Part shown: positions 47,119 through 56,929 of the stretch, piece by piece
How positions within the stretch are numbered: position 1 is the first letter of the stretch
How the letters are laid out: each line of letters begins with the position of its first letter
Assembly: GCA_028554795.2 (NCBI GenBank)
Contig: CM068824.1
Location: forward strand, 160,015,630-160,079,629
Source: Sinohyriopsis cumingii
Taxonomy: Eukaryota > Mollusca > Bivalvia > Unionida > Unionidae
DNA: 64,000 nt
Direction of reading: 5' to 3'
The notes under the pieces: generated by a model
Told to the model about the DNA's origin: nothing
Databases searched by the model: none
What the model saw: the letters and a program-made list of their open reading frames with translations, nothing else
Position numbers and translations under genes: made by a program

Positions 47119-50100
47119 GAAAAACGACCTCTGAACTTCCAACCGTATTATCCATAGCCGTTATATCACTTGATTTAAATAGATGAAATTTTTCAATACT
47201 GACAGAAACGAAACAATATTCTTCAAACTTTTAGCCTTATCCATAGCTCTTATATCAGCTGATTCACATAAACGAAATTTCTTCAAAGCTGCCGCTCAAT
47301 ATTATTCGTGGAACTTCTAACGGTATCCATAGTTGTTACATCACTTCATTTTAATATTAAATATTTCTTCAGCATTGATATGAAATAATTCACGAGCATG
47401 AAGTCTAGCCCAATCAACATGAAAATAAAATATTTTCATTTAAATCGTTCATTTTCTCAGAGGCTAGTTTACTGTGTATTTTCCATTTTAATTCTCACTG
47501 CGTGAATGTTTAACTTTTCCCTTGTCTACAATGAAAGATCATCCTTTATCTTTGCATTGTTACCCCTTTTACATTCCACTTTAAGTTTATAAGAACAAGT
47601 TTGACATTTTGGCCATCGATCTTTCCTTTCATCTCGACGTTTATATTTGTAATACTTTCTACAAGCTATTTTTATGGGTTCTCAAAGGTAGGCATAAACA
47701 TCATATATGCCACATTTATACTGAGTCAACAATCATGGTTACTTGTGTACTTGCCATTAATTTCTTCCATAGTTAAGAAACAAATGACTTAAATAACTAC
47801 TAGAATTACTGAAATAACTAGATGGCGATACATGTTCGTGAGTACGAACTGCTGACCTCCGATGAATTTAGTGAGCGCATATCATTGACGTTTATCACTT
47901 TTAGTAAACTGTTAATAACAAGCAATTAACTAATAGTACTTTTACTTCACTCAAATAGGAATGAATATCCAGGGTCCTCATTGATCTCACTCATCAAGAA
48001 GCACGTGAAATTTTTTAGTTTAAAAATAAACATCAAAACGACACAGATAAATTTCAACTTACTGATATAAAATAATTCAGCAGAGAAAAGAGAGAAAATT
48101 GCAGAAGGGAAAGGATTTGCTAAAGCCAGATAAAGGACGAAAAATTTAAGAGGCATGTAATTTACTGTCTAAAGAATTAAAAATTCAATTGAAAGAGAAA
48201 AAAACGCATTTACCAAGCAAGATAAAAGAAAATTTAAACCTATTGATTACGTTTGAGCGTGTGTCACAACGGCGGATACAAGCTGTAAAGGTTCTATCCC
48301 CGAAATCTTATAGTCTACCGAAACTAATGGCATTTTAAACCAGTGTATCCCTTAGGTGTGCAAGATTGAGCGTCGAAAATCTCCTTGGTGTCCAAACTGA
48401 GTCAGACTGAGTAACAAAAAACAACTTTGGTATCAAAACTGGGGGGCAAATGAAAAGTTTGGGGGTCTCTGAAGTATGATTGAGGGTAAAGGTAAACACT
48501 GTTTTAAACCATAAACCATCACTATACTGTCCTCATGTTTGCCAATTTAAAGCGAAAGCAAAATATCAGATATAAACTACGATCAAAATTATTTACCGGG
48601 AAACATTAGATACGGAGTTAATTGTTCGCTTTAGTACGTCATTTGAAGAAAACTTTAATTACAAGACAGAACAGCCATCTAAAACGTTTTTTGAGGAGAT
48701 TCTAAAATTGCTTATGACAGTATCTCTATCAGACACAACCAAGGTTCTCGCTAGCTCAGAAACCAGTTAGCCCAGATTATGTGCTTATGTTCACATTTCT
48801 ATACAATCAATGAAACATTTTTAAAATGGTCCATTTAACAAATGAAGATGCTACAAACATCGACAGACCTATGGTCTCCTAATATTGCTCTTGAAGCTAA
48901 ACAAATGCCATATTGTAATGGGGGGGGGGGGGCATTCAAAAGTTAATTTAGTTTAACTGCATACTGTATTTATTTCTTCTTCTTGTAAACTGATTCAGAC
49001 CCATCCCAGGGAGATTATAAAATTATTTTATCCTCCATATAATGTCTACAATGTTTGATGCACTGATCCATGATGCACTGCATTTCAGTAAGCAATCGGT
49101 CTATGAGTGAATTTCATTCAAATTTTGGATGGCGTACGATGTTTCTATCATACCTCCTGGGTCAACTGCAATATAGTCACATTACTGCAAACAACGTCAT
49201 AATCAGCGTATTCAGTAGAGATAGCTATTAATAGCACTGATTATAGCTATAATTTTTTTCGATTTGGAACTATTGTGTTAACAATTATTTTTAAAAATAT
49301 TTAGGTTTAAGAAAGGATTAAATACATTGAAAAGACAATTCAATACACTAGCAATCCGGCTAACATCAGAAGGCATAATAACTGATTGGATACGTGAACG
49401 ACTACATCGACCAAAACAGACCGTATTAATATAGATGAAACATTTTTGTATCTAACGATCATTTTGTCTTTTTCTACATAAATCTTAGATGGATCACGTG
49501 TGTCCTGATCGTTTAATTCAGGAACTATTGTCATTTATGTATTTAAGATGGTCAGACATTTCGGCACACTTACGTTGTAGTGTGAGATTGAACTTTAAAC
49601 CAGTTGGAGCAGCTCAGGTAATGGCTAATAAGGATAATCTTCTAAACATTTGAAATACAAAATATCCAGGTGTGTCCGAAGTCTCACATTCATATTTACT
49701 AATGGTAATTTATTTAAAAAGTCGCGTCCCTTGTCTACGCAAAAAAAATGCAGTTATCTACGTCACGTGATTTAAAATTATGACATATACTTATTAATAT
49801 GACAATTTCCTTTTGCGTACTCTGTTAATCAATAAACAAAATTTTAAATATAGTACAGTTACTAATGATAAAGTCTAGTCACCCTTGGTGACTAATAAGA
49901 AGTCAGTTGGAGTAAGAATAAAAAAATAAAAAACAATAATCATCATGCCAGGATCATGGCCTTAGCACACATATATCTGGGACATGAGATTACTCTAGCT
50001 TTGCTGCAAAATTATATTTGGTGCATTTCTTTTAAGTTAAAATTAAGTAATATGTTAGGTTTAATTAGGTTTTATTCTACAACTTATCCGTTTAAAGAAA

Positions 50101-50340
50101 ACGTTCGTTCAAAACTACCCTTTAGTATGAGGGAAAATCTATGCAGCGATCCAAATATATTCACAACAATGTACCCCCATCCTTGACCTCTTTCTTGCAC
50201 TTCCTGTGAGTTGCCCGGTGAGAGTTCTAATTGCTATCTAGATTTGACTATTATAACGAATTCTGGTTTGAATCCTTTTCATTGCAAATGTAAATTTTTA
50301 ATATCAAGATGTATTTTTCACAATGACAAAGTACGGGACT
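47119..50340. other. AT-rich intergenic stretch, no gene recognised
   Basis: Contains a poly-G run at about 48919-48930. Open stretches (47601-47792, 47947-48156, 49340-49534, 49956-50186) are hydrophobic or AT-driven and unrecognised. Confidence 0.55.
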
Positions 50341-50344
50341 AAAA

Positions 50345-50630
50345 TCAGAGTTAGGGTCACCGTAAAATCAAAATTCAGGGTCATCCTAAAATCTAATTAA
50401 AAATCCCCCTAATTCAAATTTTCGGTCACCGTCTATTACTTTAGGGTCACCCTAAATTTGAACTAACAGTCACACTAAATTCTTGACTGAGAAAGATATA
50501 ATGGTTGTTTTGTTTATTTTAACTGGCCGAAAAGACATTGCTGTTATTAGCATCTGATCAGGCGATTAATATTATTCTGTTGGCGTAAGATTACTAAGTC
50601 CGACTTTTTGGGTGACCCTAACTTCGACTG
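50345..50630. repeat. second cluster of AGGGTCACC/GGTGACCCT palindromic cores
   Basis: At least six cores such as TTAGGGTCACCCTAAA (about 50440) and GGGTGACCCTAA (about 50610) in decayed context. It resembles the repeat at 40120-40570. Confidence 0.55.
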
Positions 50631-50689
50631 TATAACCGGATAGATAAATTAATTAATAAAAGCATGCAGAAAGGATGACTGTATGTATG

Positions 50690-50830
50690 CATGCATGTGT
50701 GTGCGTACCTACGTACGTGCGTTATGTATGTATGTTTGTATGTATGTATGTATGTATGTATGTATGCATGCATGTATGCATGAATGTGTGCGTACGTACG
50801 TACGTGCGTATGTATGCATGTATGTATGTA
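50690..50830. repeat. (TATG)n-type microsatellite with CGTACGTA patches
   Basis: TGTA/TGCA/CGTA tetranucleotide steps, with GTATGTATGTATGTATGTAT at 50743-50765. It lies just 3' of the homeobox stop codon. Confidence 0.9.
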
Positions 50831-50915
50831 TTCACTTCTTTTGATTGGGTTTTGTTAGCTTGCCATATATTGCATTTTAAAATTACCATGGGATGTAAAC
50901 TGTACTTTCAGACAG

Positions 50916-51440
50916 TTAGACACGGACGAACGAACAGATATTGACTTTATAAAGTAGGGCAATGACGGTCAAACTGTATAGCATTAATGACGTTGAACTG
51001 ATTACCGGTACTACCTCGTACTGTTTGTCTCCGATTCTGCTATCCACCCTCTGCCTGTCTAGATTTCTGCACTTTTCCCGGTTACAGTTTAATTTCGACG
51101 ATTCTTGGTCCAAACTGGATTTTGAATCAGGAATCTCCAATTTAGTGTTTGTGCAAGACCCTTCACTGTCATTTTTGTTCTCAGAATCTCTTTCCTCCTG
51201 CAGTGATTTTCTCCTTTCTTTCGCTCTTCTGTTCTGAAACCATATATTCACAAAATTTTCTGTTTTTCCCAACTCGTTAGCCAGTTCAATTTTCTTGTCG
51301 CGGTGGGGTTTTGCGTCCTCCAAAAATAAACATTCCAATTTCTCGATTTCCTCTGGAGTGATGAAAGTTCGTTTCCTCTTACGTTTTTTCTTGGTATCCC
51401 GGGTATAATCCCCAAAATATCGAGCCTCAAAATCTTCCAT
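50916..51440 (-). CDS. intronless divergent homeobox gene, 174 residues
   Basis: It encodes a homeodomain transcription factor. Residues 17-24 are a basic run (KKKRKRKR). The homeodomain is about residues 20-79: RTFITPEEIEKLECLFLEDA, KPHRDKKIELANELGKTE, then recognition helix NFVNIWFQNRRAKERRK. Key positions are present (L16, F20, W48, F49, Q50, N51, R53). Position 8 is Ile instead of the usual Phe, and position 46 is Asn instead of Lys. The rest is acidic and Ser-rich (SENKNDSEGS), then a hydrophobic tail, SSTSLMLYSLTVIALLYKVN. The reading frame has no intron. The start ATG is the first in frame and follows a TATA box. It is not TALE, POU or LIM type; perhaps a lineage-specific expansion member. 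I cannot place it in a named family. Confidence 0.82.
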   Translation of the reverse strand: MEDFEARYFGDYTRDTKKKRKRKRTFITPEEIEKLECLFLEDAKPHRDKKIELANELGKTENFVNIWFQNRRAKERRKSLQEERDSENKNDSEGSCTNTKLEIPDSKSSLDQESSKLNCNREKCRNLDRQRVDSRIGDKQYEVVPVISSTSLMLYSLTVIALLYKVNICSFVRV

Positions 51441-51465
51441 CTTCAGTATGAATTTTCTTGAATTT

Positions 51466-51473
51466 TATTTATA
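51466..51473 (-). promoter_or_regulatory. TATA box of the homeobox gene
   Basis: TATAAATA on the - strand, starting 33 bases before the ATG at 51440. CCAAT-type motifs lie further upstream (CAGCCAATT near 51550 and an ATTGGC/GCCAAT near 51572). A TATA this close implies a very short 5' leader. Confidence 0.5.
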
Positions 51474-51479
51474 CATCGG

Positions 51480-52930
51480 CAAATGGAGTTGAATAAAAAA
51501 TGGCGCGTGTAAATTTCATCATCAGCATTTCTGAGTCAAATGCGAATTGGCTGATACCGATTCGGAGGCGCCAATGGGTACAATTTTGCATAGACCAACA
51601 TTCCCAGTCCGACAAAATCATCTTTATCGATAGTGGGCAGAAACTGTCCCGAGCAAAATTATAAATTTAATACAGTAACATGTCCCATTAAGACCACTGA
51701 TCGAACTGCCAAAGGTGGTCAGAATAGAGAGGTTAGCTGACTTAAGACGACTAATTTACTGCTGCATTAAATATTAATACATACAAATATGGTTCCTGTC
51801 ATATGTTGGGGTTGTAATTATTCGACTGGTACTGCTTTGCGAATTCACTTAAGATTCAGTTTACAAACTATCACTGAGTGTATGTCTGCACTCACATCGA
51901 CAGAAACAACAGCAACTATAAATATTCTACTATTACTATAAACTGTACTGCTACTGCTACTACTACTACTACTACTACTACTAATAATAATAATAATAAT
52001 AATTAATAATAATCATAACAACAACGACGACGACGAAGGAAACGAGGAAGACCTGACGATGTTGTCACTCTGTGATGGCAATGTCTATGTGAAGTTACTC
52101 GTTCTTTAAAGCAAGGGGAAAAACAGTTTAGAAGAACATAATTTTGTTTGAACTTCATAAAAAGGTGTTCAAATAAGTATTTTTATTTTAATATTCCCAT
52201 TTAAAGCCCCTTGTAAAATCATAGGTTTCGTTGCCGGTGACTGACATAATTGTTATGAATTGATACAATGTTCAGTTCTAATCAGTTTATACGGAAACCC
52301 TGATGGGACACGCTTCACATTTTTTTCTAATTTTAACAAAACGTGATCTGGGTGTACTAAGCTGGGATACCGGTTTACTAATCCTTAACCTTGATTTAAG
52401 AATCGGAGATTTCGGCTTACCCATTAGAGATCTAGATTTACTAATCTGATACCTCGATTTAGTAATCTGATATCTCGTTTATTCGCATCTCCTGAAGGTA
52501 CACACTGCACATTCTTTTACTCAGAAATGTCGGTTTACTGATCAGAGATCTCGAGTTAATTATCCAAGATCTCGAGTTAGAAAACGAGATATCGGATTAG
52601 AAAAGAAAATGTGAAGCTTATCCCTTCTAGGAGTCTGTCGTATTCAAAGGGCAAGTTGAAAATAAAAACAAAAGTAAAAAATAAAAATAAAAATATCTGA
52701 TGCTTAGACTCAGTTTAGTTATTATTTTCTTGATTTGCAGACGTTTTGATAATGTAAATACTAACCCCAGTTGGCAATAGCCTTTGTCAATTCCAATTCC
52801 TGAAATTCAAATCAATTCTCTTCATTCTCTGTTAAAATGCAACCCCTTTTCGATTACAAACGTTATCATAGCCACTGTTTCTTTTAGCATGAAAATCCCG
52901 TCCTCCTCATCCTTCCCCACAATAAATTTT
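51480..52930. other. upstream region of the homeobox gene; AT-rich with trinucleotide repeats
   Basis: (CTA)n, (TAA)n and (GAC)n tracts at 51950-52035. From 52370 to 52580 a GATCTCGATTTA/GATCTCGAGTTA phrase recurs about every 25-35 bases (ATCTGATACCTCGATTTA, ATCAGAGATCTCGAGTTA). No gene recognised. Confidence 0.5.
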
Positions 52931-52939
52931 CAGAGACTT

Positions 52940-54500
52940 CTCTCGATAGATCGATCGATCGAGATTTTAGATTGTATCTATTGAATTAAACAGTAGTGGT
53001 TGAAAGTTATATATTTTCTATGTCGAGGTTTTAGATTGTGTCGTTTGAATTATAATTTGAAATTGTGGTTGAAGTTTCAATGTCATACGTCGAGACCTCC
53101 TAAACAGTTTATGTTGAAAGTTACATTTCATATGCTGAATATTTAGATTTCATCTGTTGAATTACACAGCGCTGGTTGAAAGTTCGATGTCCAATGTCGA
53201 GTTTTTAGATTTTAATTTCTGAATTACACGGCGGTTGTTGAAATTTTAATGTCATATGTCGAGAGTTTAAATTTAACATCTTTAAATTGTATCTGTTGAA
53301 TTACACAGCGGTGATTGGGCATTTTATTGTGCTTGTCAGAATTTTTATTTAATATGGTGTTAAAAGTAACATTATACGAGGCGCTGTAGTGGACAAAAGC
53401 TGGTCCAAACAGAACGTTGCCGTTTAAATTTTAACGTCATATGTCCAGAATTCCAATTTCACGTGTTGTTTCAAAAGAGCTTGTCCTTAAAGTTCCATTT
53501 TCAAGTTCGAGATTTTAGATTGTATCTGTTAAATTAAACAGTCGTGGTTGAAAGTTATATTTTCTTTGTCGAGATTAAATATTGTGTCGTTTGAATTGCA
53601 CGGCGGTGGTTGAAATTTCAATGTCATACGTCGAGAATTCCAAATTCACGTATTGGTTCAAAGAGTTTTTTGAAAGTTCCATTGCATATGTTGAGTTACA
53701 TTGCGCTGGTTGAAAATTCAAAGTCCAATGTCGAGATTTTAGATTTTATCTTCTGAATTACACGACGGTTGTTGAAATTTTAATGTATTAGGTCTCGAGT
53801 TTCAATTTAACATGTTGAATCACATTGATTGTGCTGAAAGTTCCATCTCGTATGCTGAGTTTTTAAATTGTATCTGTTGAATTACACAGCGGTGGTTGAA
53901 CATTATATTGTGCTTGTCAGAATTGTTATTTATAAATGGTGAAATGATATATTGGTGTCAAAAGTAACATTCCACAATGTCACTTTCACAATTCAAAATA
54001 ATATCGAGTATTACGATACATCATTCGTGTAATCAATTAAGAGGCGCAATTACATTTCATACATTTACAATTTGAAAGTTCCCATTCACATGTCAAGAAT
54101 TACAATGAATTTCTTAGCTAGAGGTCGCTCTCGTGAACGGACCGCGTTATTTTAAACAAGGAGCCTGCTTCTCGTTGCTTTGAAATTCAACAGATGAAAT
54201 CTAAATACTCCCCATATGAAATGGAACTTTCATCACAAACAGTTGCATACAACGTTTGAATTAGGGATTCTCGACATATGATATTGAAATTTCAACCACC
54301 GCTGTGTAATTCAAAATATACACTTTAAAACGTCGATATAGGAAATTGAACTTTAAACCACAACTGTATAATGCAACATATAATATCTAAAATCTCGATC
54401 TAGAAAATGGAACTATAAGGACATGCACTTAGATCCAACACGTGATATTGGAGTTCTCGACATACGACATCGAAGTTTCAACTGCACTTTCTCATTGGAC
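52940..54500. repeat. degenerate ~100-bp repeats, direct then inverted
   Basis: From 52940 to about 53950, decayed units recur with TCGAGATTTTAGATT, TCTGTTGAATTACACAGCGG, TGGTTGAAAGTT and ATGTCATATGTCGAG. From 54180 to 54500 the same phrases appear in the opposite sense (CAACAGATGAAATCTAAAT, TTCTCGACATATGA, AACCACCGCTGTGTAATTCA). Together they form a large imperfect inverted structure with a spacer at about 53960-54175. Confidence 0.7.
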
Positions 54501-54848
54501 CAGCTTTTGTACGTTTAATTTCTTCCGTATCTGCTCCTAACATGTCAGCAAAGATGAAAAGATGTGTTTGACTAAAGTCAGACACAATCTCATCATCTTC
54601 ACGGAAGATACCCTCTACCAACGAAATGAGTATCATTTACTTTCTTGTAGCAATGTGTAAGCCGATTGCCACTCTTTGTAACACCAGACGATACATTGCA
54701 GTTCACGATCCAACAAGTGTAACTTATGTCCGATAAAACGTTTGACAAATCTGGTCTTGCCCGAATCACTCAGTCCAGCAATCACTATGTTAAAGGGGTG
54801 GCGAAGATACAAGGCCTTACAACTTTCAACGATCGAATTTTTCGTCAA
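54490..54848 (-). pseudogene. packaging-type P-loop ATPase remnant
   Basis: The 71-codon stretch at 54633-54848 contains HPFNIVIAGLSDSGKTRFVK (Walker A GLSDSGKT), then CIVWCYKEWQSAY. This combination, HPF..iv.G.. SGKT followed by WCY.EWQ.AY, is known to me from a family carried by animal Polinton-like elements. More similar sequence follows to about 54490. Broken. Confidence 0.65.
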
Positions 54849-54928
54849 TCACTCTGATAATTGAGAAGGAGAATGAAGAAATAACAGTTGTTATGAGAAT
54901 TTTTATATTACCATCAACAACACAAGAC

Positions 54929-55171
54929 GGGGTCCCGAATGGCCGAGTGGTCTAAAGCGCTCTTCGTTACGGATCACTGCCATCTCACCTCTGTCTGCGT
55001 GGGTTCGAGTCTCGGATTCGGCTAATGTGGGTATGTGAGAAAGCTTGCCAGTAGCTTCTCGTGGGTCGGTAGTTCTTCCCGGGGTTTCCCCGAGTTCTTC
55101 CTCCACCATTAATACTGGCCGCCATATATAGCCTATCGTGTCCTGAAAAATGACGTTAAACCCTACAACAA
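54929..55171 (+). mobile_element. tRNA-derived SINE, type B, with perfect target duplication
   Basis: Head GGGGTCCCGAATGGCCGAGT, with box A TGGCCGAGTGGTCTAAAGC and box B GGGTTCGAGTCTC (class II, Leu/Ser-like). Then a short body and the tail CCACCATTAATACTGGCCGC ... GTTAAACCCTACAACAAC. It is flanked by identical 14-bp direct repeats CAACAACACAAGAC at 54915-54928 and 55172-55185. The exact duplication suggests a fairly young insertion. Confidence 0.93.
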
Positions 55172-55185
55172 CAACAACACAAGAC

Positions 55186-56270
55186 ATTGTAAACATTCGA
55201 TACACGTTTAATGTTTTTCACAAATTGTAACCACAAAATATATTTACATTTCTACAATTAAACAAGAAAATACGTAAGGCATTAATAACTAAAGACATGA
55301 ATAAGACACAAATTAAAATCAGCAAAGCTAGATACAAACAAATAAGTGTACATATTCTCGATCTGTGTGTATTCCATGGAATCTATGCTCTCTTTGGAGT
55401 TCATCTATTCTCTGTGAAATTCATTATTTCTAATTTCTCTGGGAGTGTCAGTTGTCTTCCTCGTTCTTTTCTATTTGTGTAATGGTACCACTGCTGCTCT
55501 CCTGGACTTGTAATATTTCTTTCTCTTTTTTTCAGGTTCTTCTTTCGCTATTTCTAAACTTGTTTCTAATTGATTTTCACTCTAGCACTGGTGATAAGTT
55601 AACCTCTTTTCTTGGATTAGCGGCACACATTGTCTTTGGCATAACCAACCACTTCTAGTATCCAGGCATCGAACCCAATACCTTTCCAGTCCCGTACATC
55701 TTTCCAGTCATAAATTTGTTGTTGTAAGAACCTAGCTATATAAAGCTTGGATATAGATCGACAAATGAATTCTTCACACAGAGCTACACAACTTGTTTTC
55801 ATCACAATAGTCACTACTTTTAACACAATTTGTATTTCGTGCACAAATAAAGTTTCGGTGATCGTATCTATTGTCCACAACGAATTTGATAGTAAACAAA
55901 TTCCGACAAAGGTAGTCACTAAAATGTATATAATATAGTCCAAAATTTAGTGGAATCGACGGTGGAAACCCATGTTGTGAAAAGGATTGGTATTTCTTAA
56001 TGTCGTGAACACTGTTTTTGACGTCCTTCCAAGGAGTTTGTTACAACGCTGAGGACAAAAGTCAATGAAGCATGGTAAGCTTTATATTCACGTAGCCTTG
56101 TGTCTTTCCCAATAATTGGTCTTTTTATACTGAAAAATAACCATTAGCTGAAAAGCAGAAAATCATTATGATGATTTTTGTATCTTAATAAACTCTGTAA
56201 ATCCGTTATCACAGTTCCAAAGTCGGAATTTGAATGAGTTTTTCTTAACTAGTCATTCCCAGGAATGTCT
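55186..56270. other. interior of the second Polinton, no gene assigned
   Basis: An open stretch of 108 codons on the - strand (55617-55943) is hydrophobic at its start and unrecognised. The remainder is AT-rich. Confidence 0.4.
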
Positions 56271-56900
56271 TTTTTTCTCAAGAAATAGTCATTCCTTTTA
56301 AACAGGTGTCGACTGGTAAACAATGGGACAATCTCGTCTTAAAGTGACGCTTCTTGTAAATGTTTCTTAAGTTTTGTAGGTCTTCGTCTTGTGGAAGAAT
56401 TTCTTGTAGTTTTCCAACATTGTTGAAAGAAGTCGAACCATCGATACTCTTCTGAGTTGTGGATAGTTGATCAATGTCTGGCCACTTGAACACTTTCTAT
56501 GTAATCAACCCTTTTATGTCATTCAGATACTGATTCAAAATTCTCAGGATTAAGTTGTTCTTTGCGTTATTGATTGACGTTGTTTTAGCCTAGGAGGCAA
56601 ACTACAAATGTTTTCTACTAAAGTATCCATGCGAGTGCATGGATGAGACCTACTGGTCGGTCCATACGTGGAACTACTTTTACCAGTAAAGCAGAAAGGT
56701 AGGGCTGCATCGCTTTCACTGGTAGAGCGGAAGACACACGAATGGTGGTATAGGAGCTGCATGATTGTGCTGCATCGATGATGTCGCAAATTACGGCATC
56801 ACTCTGGGTGCAAGGCAAAGCATCACACTCGAGTTCATTATTGAACATGGAGTCTTTAGTGGGTCCCTCACTGAGTTGCTGTGTTGAATTATTTACCATC
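56270..56900 (-). pseudogene. unrecognised coding-like remnant downstream of polymerase B
   Basis: Open stretches at 56278-56493 and 56550-56900 run in the same orientation as the polymerase, with less AT-rich composition (for example STQQLSEGPTKDSMFNNELE). They may be another gene of the element. No family recognised. Confidence 0.35.
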
Positions 56901-56929
56901 TTTCTATGTTGGCATTTGTATTCACAATG

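Noticed and set aside
47601-47792. Hydrophobic 63-codon frame
   Set aside because: AT-driven composition, no splice context, no recognisable family.
50440-50460. TTAGGG as an interstitial telomere
   Set aside because: Only single TTAGGG units inside a palindromic core; no tandem telomere array.
54929-55015. Possible tRNA-Leu/Ser gene
   Set aside because: Box A and B are present but the unit has a SINE body and tail with a 14-bp target duplication, and no acceptor-stem pairing at the expected distance.
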